Assembly (NCBI GenBank): GCA_947595555.1 | Contig: CANQES010000003.1 | Location: 1-33,013 of the forward strand | Origin: an uncultured Clostridia bacterium | GTDB lineage: Bacteria > Bacillota > Clostridia > TANB77 > CAG-508 | Direction: 5' to 3' | DNA: 33,013 nt | Part shown: positions 1 through 6,969 of the stretch, piece after piece | Layout: each line of letters opens with the position of its first letter | Position numbering within the stretch: position 1 is the first letter of the stretch | Program-made: the position numbers and the translations under genes | Notes under the pieces: model-generated | The model's database searches: none | Told to the model about the DNA's origin: nothing | What the model saw: only the letters and a program-made list of their open reading frames with translations

Positions 1-1
1 A

Positions 2-661
2 AATATAGGAGAAAGAGTTACTTTTTATATATGCAAAATCTATATAAATACAATAGACATAGGGCAAACTTATAATGGAGCGAGTAAAACAATAGCGATA
101 GCAATAATAAACTTTAGTTATTTTAATAGAAAAGAATATCATCAAATAGCACATTTAAAATTTGAAGAGTGTACAGACAAAAATGAAATAGTGGAAGACA
201 TAATAAAAGGAAAAGAAAGTAAAACAGTAACAGATAAACTAGAAGTACATATTATAGACTTAGCAAAATTTAAAAAGATGAAAAAGCCCAAAGGAGAATT
301 AGCGGATTGGTTAAATCTAATAATAGGAAATGAGGGGGAAATAGACATGTCAAGTCAAAGAAATAAAATAATAGCAAAGGTAAATGAAGAAAACAAAAGA
401 CTAAGTGCGAGTCAAAAAATGCAGGCAATGTATTTATCACAGCAAATGGCATTGTATGATTACAATACTAATATGAGCGTAGCAAGAAAAGAAGGAGAAA
501 AAATAGGGGAAAGAAGAGGAGAAAAAAGAGGAGAAAGAAAAGGAAAAAAAGAAGCAATGAAAGAAGTAGCCCAAAAGATGTTAAAAGAAAAAATGGATAT
601 TGAGAAAATAGAAAGATTAACAGGATTAACTGAAAAAGACATAAATAATTTAAAAAACTAA
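2..661 (+). CDS. Rpn family recombination-promoting nuclease / PD-(D/E)XK transposase-like protein, 5' end outside window
   Basis: The frame is open from the first bases, so the N-terminal nuclease core lies upstream of the window. The visible part has the family's middle segment (a Y-x-K-x-Y stretch, then a run of Ile/Ala ending in NFSYF, then an H-x-x-x-x-L-K block and a VHIIDLAKF strand), followed by a helical part and a highly charged tail with repeated G-E-(K/R)-x-G units, typical of Rpn proteins. Known members are DNA endonucleases that raise recombination; the role here is unknown. It has its own terminator and separates adk from whatever lies upstream, where secY would normally be expected. 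A GTG at 191 could be mistaken for the start, but homologous sequence continues before it. A second, shorter family member lies at 31777. Confidence 0.75.
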   Translation, partial: NIGERVTFYICKIYINTIDIGQTYNGASKTIAIAIINFSYFNRKEYHQIAHLKFEECTDKNEIVEDIIKGKESKTVTDKLEVHIIDLAKFKKMKKPKGELADWLNLIIGNEGEIDMSSQRNKIIAKVNEENKRLSASQKMQAMYLSQQMALYDYNTNMSVARKEGEKIGERRGEKRGERKGKKEAMKEVAQKMLKEKMDIEKIERLTGLTEKDINNLKN

Positions 662-670
662 AAAGAAAAA

Positions 671-709
671 TTGCTCAAAATTAGAAATAATTTTTAGAGC
701 AACTTTTTT
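671..709 (+). terminator. Rho-independent terminator after the Rpn-like gene
   Basis: A stem TTGCTC (671-676) pairs with GAGCAA (697-702), extended by A-U pairs, and is followed by a run of seven T. It separates the Rpn-like gene from the adk promoter. Confidence 0.8.
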
Positions 710-733
710 ATTTTAAATACATCATCAAAAAGC

Positions 734-762
734 TTGAAATTTCCTTCATTTTGTAGTACAAT
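734..762 (+). promoter_or_regulatory. Sigma-A promoter for adk
   Basis: TTGAAA (734-739), a 17-bp spacer and TACAAT (757-762) lie just after the upstream terminator and about 30 bp before the adk start. This promoter makes adk-map independent of any upstream operon. Confidence 0.75.
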
Positions 763-795
763 ACTAAAAGTAAAAAATAGATAGGAGTGGAGAAT

Positions 796-1455
796 ATGGT
801 AATTATTATGTTAGGAGCACCAGGAACGGGAAAAGGAACGGTAGCTAGTATTTTAACAGAAAAACTTGGAGTACCACAAGTATCAACAGGAGATATTTTT
901 AGAGCGAACATAAAAGAAGGAACAGAATTAGGAAAATTAGCAGAGAGTTACATGTCACAGGGAAAACTAGTACCAGATGATGTAACAATTGATTTAGTAA
1001 GAAATAGACTAAAAGAAGATGATGTAAAAAATGGAATCATATTAGACGGATTTCCAAGAACTGTATTACAAGCACAAGAATTAGACAAAATGTTAGAAGA
1101 ACAAGGAAGAAAAGTTGACATTGTTATTAACTTAACAACACCACGAGAAGAAATATTTGAAAGATTAGTAAACAGAAGAGTTTGCTCAAATTCAAATTGC
1201 AAAACAATATACAATATTGTATTAAATCCACCAAAAGTAGAAGGAATATGTGATAAATGTGGTGGAGAGCTAATTCAAAGAAAAGATGACAGAAAAGAAA
1301 CACTAGAAGCGAGATTGGAAGATTATGAAAAAACAACAAGTCCATTAGTGGATTACTATGAAGAAAAAGGAAACTTACGTACAGAGATTGTAAGTAAATC
1401 TGCAAATAGAATGGGAAAAGATGTAGCAGAAGATATTGTTAAATTATTTAACTAG
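796..1455 (+). CDS. adk: Adenylate kinase
   Basis: Catalyses ATP + AMP = 2 ADP in the cytoplasm and sets the adenylate energy charge. The 219-residue product begins with a strand and the P-loop GAPGTGKGT (residues 7-15), has the DGFPRT motif near residue 85 and the LID domain RRVC. The LID carries four cysteines (C130, C135, C152, C155), the zinc-binding form common in Gram-positives; the first pair is spaced CX4C rather than the usual CX2C. The ATG at 796 is chosen because AGGAG at 783-787 lies 8 nt upstream; an in-frame GTG at 787 overlaps that ribosome binding site. Followed 18 bp later by map, as in the classical spc operon end. Confidence 0.98.
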   Translation: MVIIMLGAPGTGKGTVASILTEKLGVPQVSTGDIFRANIKEGTELGKLAESYMSQGKLVPDDVTIDLVRNRLKEDDVKNGIILDGFPRTVLQAQELDKMLEEQGRKVDIVINLTTPREEIFERLVNRRVCSNSNCKTIYNIVLNPPKVEGICDKCGGELIQRKDDRKETLEARLEDYEKTTSPLVDYYEEKGNLRTEIVSKSANRMGKDVAEDIVKLFN

Positions 1456-1473
1456 GTGGGAGACGAATAAAAA

Positions 1474-2244
1474 TTGGTAACGATTAAATCAAAAAAAGAA
1501 ATAGAATTAATGAAAGAAGTATGCAGAATTGTTGCATTAACTTATAAGGAATTAGAAGAAAAAATAAAGCCAGGTATGTCAACATGGGAATTAGATCAAA
1601 TAGCAGAAAAGAAAATGAGAAGCTTGGGAGCAGTTCCAGCAGAAAAGGGGTACGATATTGGAATCAAAGGAGTACCTCCTTTTCCTGCTTCGCTATGTGT
1701 TTCAATAAATGATGAAGTTATACATGGGATACCATCTAAACATAGAATAGTAAAAGAAGGGGATGTTGTAAGTATTGATACAGTAGCATTAAAAAATGGC
1801 TATAATGGAGATGCTGCAAGAACCTTTATTGTTGGAAAAGGTACAAAAGAAGCGGAAAGATTAGTACAAGTGACAAAACAAGCTTTTTATGAAGGAATCA
1901 AGTATGCTAAGCAGGGCAATCGAATTGGAGATGTATGTCATGCAATAGGAGAATATGTGCATTCACAAGGATATTCAGTAGTAAAAGAATTTCAAGGACA
2001 TGGAATTGGAAGAGAAATGCACGAAGATCCTGGAATTCCTAATTATGGCAAAGCAGGAAGAGGAATACGCTTGGAACCAGGAATGACATTGGCCATAGAA
2101 CCCATGGTAATACAGGGGAAATCTAATATTTTAGAATTAGATGATGGTTGGACAATTATTACTGAAGATGGTAGTTTAGCAGCTCATTATGAAAATACAA
2201 TTTTAATTACAGAAAAAGAGCCAGAAATCTTGACAATTATTTAA
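1474..2244 (+). CDS. map: Methionine aminopeptidase, type I
   Basis: Removes the initiator methionine from nascent proteins, a dinuclear-metal enzyme of the cytoplasm. The 256-residue product shows the pita-bread fold signatures: S-I-D-T-V and N-G-D-A-A (two aspartate ligands), G-H-G-I-G-R-E-M-H (histidine), E-P-M and Y-E-N-T (glutamates). Start is TTG at 1474 after a purine-rich GGTGGGAG element. Between the first domain and the conserved FPAS segment there is a short extra stretch (around EKGYDIGIKGVPP) not usual in this loop. Co-transcribed with adk; its 3' end contains the -35 box of the infA promoter. Confidence 0.97.
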   Translation: MVTIKSKKEIELMKEVCRIVALTYKELEEKIKPGMSTWELDQIAEKKMRSLGAVPAEKGYDIGIKGVPPFPASLCVSINDEVIHGIPSKHRIVKEGDVVSIDTVALKNGYNGDAARTFIVGKGTKEAERLVQVTKQAFYEGIKYAKQGNRIGDVCHAIGEYVHSQGYSVVKEFQGHGIGREMHEDPGIPNYGKAGRGIRLEPGMTLAIEPMVIQGKSNILELDDGWTIITEDGSLAAHYENTILITEKEPEILTII

Positions 2245-2258
2245 AAATGATGTATAAT
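2230..2258 (+). promoter_or_regulatory. Perfect-consensus sigma-A promoter inside the 3' end of map
   Basis: TTGACA (2230-2235), a 17-bp spacer and TATAAT (2253-2258) match the consensus exactly. The expected start point is about 2264-2266. It drives infA and the downstream ribosomal genes separately from adk-map. Confidence 0.85.
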
Positions 2259-2264
2259 ACAATG

Positions 2265-2316
2265 GTTATTATGCAAAATAGCGATATTTTGCCTTAAAAT
2301 CAGTTGTTTTAATAAC
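2265..2316 (+). promoter_or_regulatory. Structured 5' leader of infA
   Basis: The leader begins at the predicted start point. GTTATTA (2265-2271) can pair with TAATAAC (2310-2316), enclosing a perfect 8-bp hairpin GCAAAATA/TATTTTGC with a GCGA (GNRA) tetraloop (2273-2292). A third pairing TTAAAA/TTTTAA (2294-2299 with 2307-2312) overlaps the outer stem and excludes it in part. The infA ribosome binding site AAAGGA follows at 2319. The pairings are visible; a regulatory role is inferred. Confidence 0.5.
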
Positions 2317-2337
2317 TTGAAAGGAATGATATTAAAG

Positions 2338-2556
2338 ATGGCAAAAGAAGATGTTATCGAAATCGAAGGAACGGTAGTAGAGGCATTACCAAATACAAAT
2401 TTTAAAGTAGAATTGGAAAATGGACATCAAATATTAGCTCATATTTCAGGAAAATTAAGAATGAACTATATTAAAATTTTACCAGGAGACAAAGTAAAAG
2501 TTGAGCTTTCACCTTATGATTTAACAAGAGGAAGAATTACTTGGAGAGCGAAATAA
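2338..2556 (+). CDS. infA: Translation initiation factor IF-1
   Basis: Binds the ribosomal A site during initiation together with IF2 and IF3. The 72-residue product is the standard length, starts MAKEDVIEIEG and has the OB-fold segments GHQILAHISGK, RMNYIKILPGD and DLTRGRITWR. The frame continues upstream to a TTG at 2317, but the family starts at ATG 2338, with AAAGGA 13 nt upstream. Immediately followed by rpmJ in the usual order. Some Clostridia have a KOW-domain gene between map and infA; it is absent here. Confidence 0.97.
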   Translation: MAKEDVIEIEGTVVEALPNTNFKVELENGHQILAHISGKLRMNYIKILPGDKVKVELSPYDLTRGRITWRAK

Positions 2557-2608
2557 AAAGTTAAAAATTAACCCATATAATATATAAATCAAACAGGAGG
2601 TGCGAAAA

Positions 2609-2722
2609 ATGAAAGTAAGACCATCAGTAAAAAAAATATGTGATAAATGCAAAATTATCAAAAGAAAGGGTGTAACTAGAGTTATCTGTGAAAACCCTAA
2701 ACACAAACAAAGACAAGGCTAA
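2609..2722 (+). CDS. rpmJ: Ribosomal protein bL36
   Basis: A 37-residue ribosomal protein of the large subunit, starting MKVRPSVKKICDKC and ending KHKQRQG. It has the zinc-ribbon ligands CX2C and a later C-x4-H, so it is the zinc-binding C+ form. An AGGAGG box lies 8 nt before the ATG. Lies between infA and rpsM as in most Firmicutes. Confidence 0.97.
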   Translation: MKVRPSVKKICDKCKIIKRKGVTRVICENPKHKQRQG

Positions 2723-2739
2723 ACATTACAAATTGCTTA

Positions 2740-2902
2740 TAACACAAATTTGGTAGCGGCTGTGAATTCTCATATTAGAGAATTACATATCAATTTGTGT
2801 TAATATATATGTCTTAAAACTTTAAAGAGACTAGAGTAAACGCTAGTGCATTTCACCTTTAAAGACATTTAGGACAAACAAATAAATAATATTGTGGAGG
2901 TG
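2740..2902 (+). promoter_or_regulatory. Structured leader upstream of rpsM (possible r-protein autoregulatory site)
   Basis: The 189-nt gap between rpmJ and rpsM is rich in dyads. A perfect 11-bp stem pairs 2740-2750 with 2792-2802 and encloses a hairpin AATTCTC/GAGAATT (2765-2771 with 2778-2784) with a bulged G. A second domain pairs ATGTCTT (2809-2815) with AAGACAT (2862-2868), or alternatively CTTTAAAG (2820-2827) with CTTTAAAG (2857-2864), around a small hairpin ACTAG/CTAGT (2830-2847). CACCT at 2854-2858 is complementary to AGGTG (2898-2902) in the rpsM ribosome binding site. Alpha-operon autoregulation by S4 is known in other bacteria through unrelated structures; its occurrence here is inference. 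Confidence 0.5.
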
Positions 2903-2911
2903 CAAAAAAAT

Positions 2912-3283
2912 ATGGCTCGTATTGCAGGAGTTGACTTACCAAAAGAGAAGAGAGTTGAAATAGGACTTACTTATATTTATGGTATAGGAGTATCAAGTGC
3001 TAGAAAAATACTTGCAAAAGCTGGAATAAATCCAGACACTAGAGTAAAGGATTTAACAGATGAACAAGTAAATGATATTAGAAAAGTAATTGATGAATCT
3101 TATATGGTTGAAGGTGACCTAAGAAGAGAAGTTGCTCTTAATATCAAAAGACTTACTGAAATTGGATGTTACAGAGGAATTAGACATAGAAAAGGTCTTC
3201 CAGTAAGAGGACAAAGAACAAAAACAAACAGTAGAACAAGAAAAGGTCCTAGAAAATTAGTAAGCAAAGCTAAAAAGGATTAA
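2912..3283 (+). CDS. rpsM: Ribosomal protein uS13
   Basis: Small-subunit head protein that contacts tRNA and the large subunit. The 123-residue product starts MARIAGVDLPKEKR, contains the helix-two-turn-helix part (IYGIGVSSARKILAKAGI) and the basic C-terminal tail GLPVRGQRTKTNSRTRKG. The ATG at 2912 lies 9 nt after GGAGGTG; the frame continues to a GTG at 2894 inside the ribosome binding site, which is not the start. First gene of the alpha-type group rpsM-rpsK-rpsD-rpoA-rplQ, preceded by a structured leader. Confidence 0.98.
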   Translation: MARIAGVDLPKEKRVEIGLTYIYGIGVSSARKILAKAGINPDTRVKDLTDEQVNDIRKVIDESYMVEGDLRREVALNIKRLTEIGCYRGIRHRKGLPVRGQRTKTNSRTRKGPRKLVSKAKKD

Positions 3284-3314
3284 TTAGAAAATTAATAAGG
3301 AGGAAAAAAGCAAA

Positions 3315-3710
3315 ATGGCTAAAAGTGTAACAACAAAAAAAGTAGCTAGAAGAAATAGAAAAAACATTGAAAAAGGTTCAGCACATATTCATTCTAGTTT
3401 TAATAATACAATAGTTACTATTACAGATACACAAGGAAATGCTATCTCATGGGGAAGTGCTGGAGGATTAGGATTTAAAGGTTCTAGAAAAAGCACACCA
3501 TATGCAGCAGGTCAAGTAGCAGAAACAGCTGCAAAAGCCGCAATGGAACATGGATTAAAATCAGTAGAAGTATTTGTAAAAGGACCAGGTTCTGGTAGAG
3601 AAGCTGCTATTCGTGCACTTCAAACAGCAGGTCTTGAAATAAGTGCTATTAAAGATGTAACGCCAATACCACACAATGGTTGTAGACCACCAAAAAGAAG
3701 AAGAGTTTAA
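3315..3710 (+). CDS. rpsK: Ribosomal protein uS11
   Basis: Small-subunit platform protein, 131 residues. Conserved segments include AHIHSSFNNTIVTITD, the GLGFKGSRKSTPYAAG block, VFVKGPGSGREAAIRAL and the C-terminal VTPIPHNGCRPPKRRRV. A strong AGGAGG lies upstream of the ATG. Lies 31 bp after rpsM and 29 bp before rpsD in the standard order. Confidence 0.98.
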   Translation: MAKSVTTKKVARRNRKNIEKGSAHIHSSFNNTIVTITDTQGNAISWGSAGGLGFKGSRKSTPYAAGQVAETAAKAAMEHGLKSVEVFVKGPGSGREAAIRALQTAGLEISAIKDVTPIPHNGCRPPKRRRV

Positions 3711-3739
3711 TACAGGCGAATAAGGAAAGGAGTAAAAAA

Positions 3740-4366
3740 ATGGCAAGATATAAAGACGAGCAATGTCGTAGATGCCGTAGAGAAGGACAAAAATTGTTCT
3801 TAAAAGGAGAAAGATGCTATACAGACAAATGCAGTATATCAAGAAGAAACTATGCACCAGGACAACATGGTCAAAAAAGAGCAAAACTTTCTGAATACGG
3901 AACTCAATTAAGAGAAAAACAAAAAACGAAAGCATATTATGGAGTCGGAGAAAAACAATTTAGAAAATACTTTGAAATGGCTTCCAACAAAAAAGGTGTA
4001 ACAGGTGAAAATTTGTTACAAATATTAGAAAGCAGATTAGATAATGTTGTTTATAGATTAGGATTTGGAACATCTAGAGCACAAGCAAGACAATTTGTAA
4101 ATCATGCACAATTTGAAGTCAATGGAAAAAGAGTGGATATCCCATCTTATCTAGTAAAAGCAGGAGATATAATCACTGTAAGAGAAAATAGAAAAGACAA
4201 TGCTACTATCAAAATTAATGTAGAAGAATCAAGTAAGAGACCAATTCCTGCTTGGTTAGAAAAAGACAGCGAAAAATTAAGTGGCAAAGTAATTCGTTTA
4301 GCATCTAGAGAAGACATTGATATTCCAATAGAAGAACATTTAATAGTAGAGCTTTACTCAAAATAA
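3740..4366 (+). CDS. rpsD: Ribosomal protein uS4 (zinc-binding form)
   Basis: Primary 16S rRNA-binding protein needed for small-subunit assembly. The 208-residue product has an N-terminal zinc motif with C9, C12, C26 and C31 (the C+ type), then an S4 RNA-binding domain near residues 97-160 (LESRLDNVVYRLGFG, AQARQFVNHAQFEVNGKRVD). In some bacteria S4 is the autogenous repressor of this operon, which makes the rpsM leader of interest. A hairpin follows between rpsD and rpoA. Confidence 0.98.
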   Translation: MARYKDEQCRRCRREGQKLFLKGERCYTDKCSISRRNYAPGQHGQKRAKLSEYGTQLREKQKTKAYYGVGEKQFRKYFEMASNKKGVTGENLLQILESRLDNVVYRLGFGTSRAQARQFVNHAQFEVNGKRVDIPSYLVKAGDIITVRENRKDNATIKINVEESSKRPIPAWLEKDSEKLSGKVIRLASREDIDIPIEEHLIVELYSK

Positions 4367-4403
4367 TAGGAATTATTAAAAAAGCCTATGAAGTTATAAA
4401 AAG

Positions 4404-4424
4404 TTTGAGAAGGCTATTCTCAAA
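4404..4424 (+). other. Hairpin between rpsD and rpoA
   Basis: TTTGAGAA (4404-4411) pairs perfectly with TTCTCAAA (4417-4424) around a 5-nt loop, just upstream of the rpoA AGGAGG box. There is no T run, so it is not a terminator; it may be an mRNA processing or stability element. Confidence 0.45.
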
Positions 4425-4439
4425 TATTAGGAGGTAAAA

Positions 4440-5387
4440 ATGATAGGATTTGAAAAGCCAAATATTGAATGTCTAGAGGTTGATGATGCAAATAACTATG
4501 CAAAATTTGTATGTGAACCATTAGAAAGAGGTTATGGTGTAACAATAGGAAATTCTTTAAGAAGAATATTACTTTCATCACTTCCAGGATGTGCTATAAC
4601 AAGTGCAAAAATAGATGGAGTATTACATGAATTTTCTACCATTCCAAATGTTGTAGAAGATGTACCAGAAATAATTATCAATTTAAAAAGTGTTAGATTA
4701 AAATTTGATGAAAATGAAGAAAAAGTTTTAAGAATTGATGTTAAGGGAGAAGGAGAAGTTACTGCAGGAGATATTATAACAGATGGAACTGTAGACATTC
4801 TAAACCCAGAACTACATATAGCTACAATTGCAAAAGGTGGAAGTCTAAAAATAGAAATGACAGCAGATAGAGGAAGAGGATATAATTCAGCAGAAAAAAA
4901 TAAAAAGAACAATCAAGATATATCAGTGCTTCCAATAGATTCAATCTATACACCAGTAAAAAAAGTCAACTATCAAGTAGAAAATACTAGAGTTGGTCAA
5001 ATGGTAGATTATGATAAACTAGTTATCGAAGTATGGACAGATGGAAGTCTAAAAGCACATGAGGCTTTAAGTTTAGCAGCTAAAGTAATGACAGGTCATT
5101 TAGAATTATTTATTGATTTATCAGAGGCTACAAAAAATACTCAAGTTATGATTGAGAAAGAAGAATCTAAGAAAGAAAAAGTTTTAGAAATGTCAATTGA
5201 GGAACTAGAATTATCAGTTCGTTCTTTCAACTGTTTAAAAAGAGCAGGAATTGCAACAGTGGAAGATTTAACAAATAAATCTGAAACAGATATGATGAAA
5301 GTAAGAAATTTAGGAAAGAAATCATTTGACGAAGTAACTGCAAAATTACATTCATTAGGATTAGATTTTGCAAAAGAAGATGACTAG
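4440..5387 (+). CDS. rpoA: RNA polymerase alpha subunit
   Basis: The 315-residue subunit nucleates RNA polymerase assembly through its N-terminal domain (GYGVTIGNSLRRILLSSLPG near residue 33; ILNPELHIATIA) and contacts UP elements and activators through its C-terminal domain (LSVRSFNCLKRAGIATVEDL and NLGKKSFDEV near the end). The linker (EKEESKKEKVLEM) is charged. Length and domain order are normal. AGGAGG precedes the ATG; rplQ follows 30 bp later. Confidence 0.99.
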   Translation: MIGFEKPNIECLEVDDANNYAKFVCEPLERGYGVTIGNSLRRILLSSLPGCAITSAKIDGVLHEFSTIPNVVEDVPEIIINLKSVRLKFDENEEKVLRIDVKGEGEVTAGDIITDGTVDILNPELHIATIAKGGSLKIEMTADRGRGYNSAEKNKKNNQDISVLPIDSIYTPVKKVNYQVENTRVGQMVDYDKLVIEVWTDGSLKAHEALSLAAKVMTGHLELFIDLSEATKNTQVMIEKEESKKEKVLEMSIEELELSVRSFNCLKRAGIATVEDLTNKSETDMMKVRNLGKKSFDEVTAKLHSLGLDFAKEDD

Positions 5388-5417
5388 AAGAAAATTAGTT
5401 AAAGGAAGGTGAAAAAA

Positions 5418-5945
5418 TTGGCTACAAATAGAAAGTTAGGTAGAACAACAGATATTAGAATGTCTATGTTAAAAACTTTAACAACAGATTTAATACAACA
5501 TGGAAAAGTTGAAACTACATTACCAAGAGCAAAAGAAGTAAAAGCAATTGCAGATAGCCTTATAGCACTTGCAATTAAAGAAAAAGATAATTATGAGACT
5601 ATTGAGGTTAAAGTTGTAAAAGCAAAATTAGATGCAAAAGGTAATAAAGAAACTGAATTAGTAAAAAGCAAAAATGGCAAAGAATATCTAAAAGTAGTAA
5701 AAGAAGAAAAAACAGAAAAAAGACAAAAAGATATGCCAACTAGATTAAATGCTAGAAGAAAAATGATGAGAAAATTAAATAAAGTTAAAGATAGCGAAGG
5801 ACATAATATTGATTTACCATCAAAATTATTTAATGAAATAGCTCCAAAATATGCTGGTAAAAATGTAGGAGGATATACTCGTATTATTAAAGCAGGACCT
5901 AGAAAAGGTGATGGAGCAGAAGTGGCTATTTTACAACTTATATAA
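5418..5945 (+). CDS. rplQ: Ribosomal protein bL17 with internal insertion
   Basis: Large-subunit protein next to the exit tunnel. The N-terminal part (NRKLGRTTDIRMSMLKTLTTDL, given here across its motif) and the C-terminal part (GGYTRIIKAGPRKGDGAEVA) are canonical. Between them lies a lysine-rich stretch of roughly 50 residues, making the protein 175 residues rather than about 115-130. The TTG at 5418 is chosen because AGGTG at 5407-5411 is correctly spaced; a GTG at 5409 overlaps that box. Last gene of the ribosomal cluster. Confidence 0.95.
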   Translation: MATNRKLGRTTDIRMSMLKTLTTDLIQHGKVETTLPRAKEVKAIADSLIALAIKEKDNYETIEVKVVKAKLDAKGNKETELVKSKNGKEYLKVVKEEKTEKRQKDMPTRLNARRKMMRKLNKVKDSEGHNIDLPSKLFNEIAPKYAGKNVGGYTRIIKAGPRKGDGAEVAILQLI

Positions 5946-5954
5946 AAATAAAAG

Positions 5955-5978
5955 AGTCCCCTAATTCAGGGGACTTTT
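5955..5978 (+). terminator. Terminator of the ribosomal protein operon
   Basis: A perfect 8-bp GC-rich stem AGTCCCCT (5955-5962) / AGGGGACT (5968-5975) with a 5-nt loop and a T tail. Confidence 0.92.
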
Positions 5979-6048
5979 AGCATTTTAAGTGTCCAAAAAT
6001 CTTTCAACTCAATACAAATTGCATTTTGCAATAAAATTTATGACTATA

Positions 6049-6077
6049 TTGTATCATATTTTCTTGGAATATACAAT
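6049..6077 (+). promoter_or_regulatory. Candidate promoter for the small membrane protein gene
   Basis: TTGTAT (6049-6054), a 17-bp spacer and TACAAT (6072-6077), about 54 bp before the start codon. A second -10-like TATAAT at 6104 lacks a good -35. Confidence 0.45.
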
Positions 6078-6130
6078 AAAATCACAACTTTGAAATTATT
6101 ACATATAATAAGACCATAGGAGGCTAAAAA

Positions 6131-6484
6131 ATGACAGAATTTATTTTAAGAACCATATTTTGGACGTTAGCAATTTATGGATTTATTGACATAATAAAAA
6201 ATATAATGTACATATTAACATATACTAAATTTCAATCTGATGGTATATATGTAATTATAGCTGTTAAGAACCAAGAAGAGAAAATAGAAGGTTTTTTACG
6301 TTCTAGCTTATTTAAAATATTGTATGGAAAAGAAGAGTATTTAAAGGATATTATTGTAGCTGACCTAAAATCAACAGATAAAACAAAAGAAATTGCCAAG
6401 AAATTAGAAATGGAATATGACTGCTTGAGAGTGACAAGTTGGAAAGAATGCAAAGATATAATAGATAATATAAATGATAACTAA
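6131..6484 (+). CDS. Small membrane-anchored protein with glycosyltransferase-like fold remnant
   Basis: A 117-residue protein with one N-terminal hydrophobic segment (about residues 5-30) followed by a soluble domain. The soluble part has a strand IYVIIAVKNQEEKIEGFLRS, then KDIIVADLKSTDKTKEIAKKL, which resembles the first two beta-alpha units of GT-A (family 2) glycosyltransferases. It is too short to hold the catalytic half and has no DXD motif in the usual place. I do not recognise a named gene. AGGAGGC precedes the ATG. It lies between the ribosomal operon and a long palindrome, upstream of recD2. Confidence 0.65.
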   Translation: MTEFILRTIFWTLAIYGFIDIIKNIMYILTYTKFQSDGIYVIIAVKNQEEKIEGFLRSSLFKILYGKEEYLKDIIVADLKSTDKTKEIAKKLEMEYDCLRVTSWKECKDIIDNINDN

Positions 6485-6487
6485 ACA

Positions 6488-6910
6488 TTTTTGAATTCCA
6501 TTTTTCCATTTAACCAGGCACAGTACATTAGTAATTAAAAGATACATCTTGTTCATTTCGTTCAAAAAGAATTTGTAATTAAAAAAAATGCGCCTCTTTC
6601 ACGAAAGAAAATAACTTATTTGTATATTTAGAATAAATTATTTGTGTGACTGAAGTAAGTTTAAGAATTCTTAAATCATTTTATGGAAAGCGTTCAATTT
6701 TATATTGGAAGGGTGCCATAAAATGATTTTAGAATTCTTTTACTTATGGAGGAAACCAAAAATTTATGAAAAATATACAAATAAGTTATTTTTCGTGAAC
6801 ATTTCTCATTTTTTTTAATAACAAGTTCTATTTTTTCCTCAATTCAAGCGATGTATCTTTTAATTACTAATGTACTGTGCCTGGTTAAATGGAAAAATGA
6901 AATTCAAAAA
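6488..6910. repeat. 423-bp near-complete palindrome (foldback / MITE-like element)
   Basis: This fills the 485-bp gene-free stretch before recD2. The outer 61 nt (6488-6548) match the reverse complement of 6850-6910 with a single mismatch at the eleventh base. Inner arms also pair: CACGAAA...AACTTATTTG near 6600-6630 with its complement near 6769-6796, and a perfect 12-bp pair ATCATTTTATGG (6675-6686) / CCATAAAATGAT (6716-6727). The centre is a 29-nt loop. There is no coding sequence or obvious target-site duplication. It could be a non-autonomous foldback element or, if transcribed, a very long hairpin RNA. Confidence 0.85.
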
Positions 6911-6918
6911 GGTGTATC

Positions 6919-6947
6919 TTGAAATAAAGCATATTTTATGATAATAT
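6919..6947 (+). promoter_or_regulatory. Candidate promoter for recD2
   Basis: TTGAAA (6919-6924), 17-bp spacer and TAATAT (6942-6947), placed just outside the right arm of the palindrome and 23 bp before the recD2 start. Confidence 0.5.
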
Positions 6948-6969
6948 AACATGTAACAAGGAGAAATAG

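Noticed and set aside
3561..3935. Long minus-strand open frames inside ribosomal and other genes
   Set aside because: They are antisense shadows of well-identified genes, rich in F, L, S and I as expected from AT-rich DNA.
5946..6000. Special RNA element downstream of rplQ
   Set aside because: Only a simple 8-bp terminator stem with a T tail is visible; no extra conserved-looking structure.
6661..6780. Possible small gene in the centre of the 423-bp palindrome (ATG codons and a TATGGAGG box)
   Set aside because: Frames are short, and the apparent box is part of the inverted repeat; symmetry explains the sequence better than coding.
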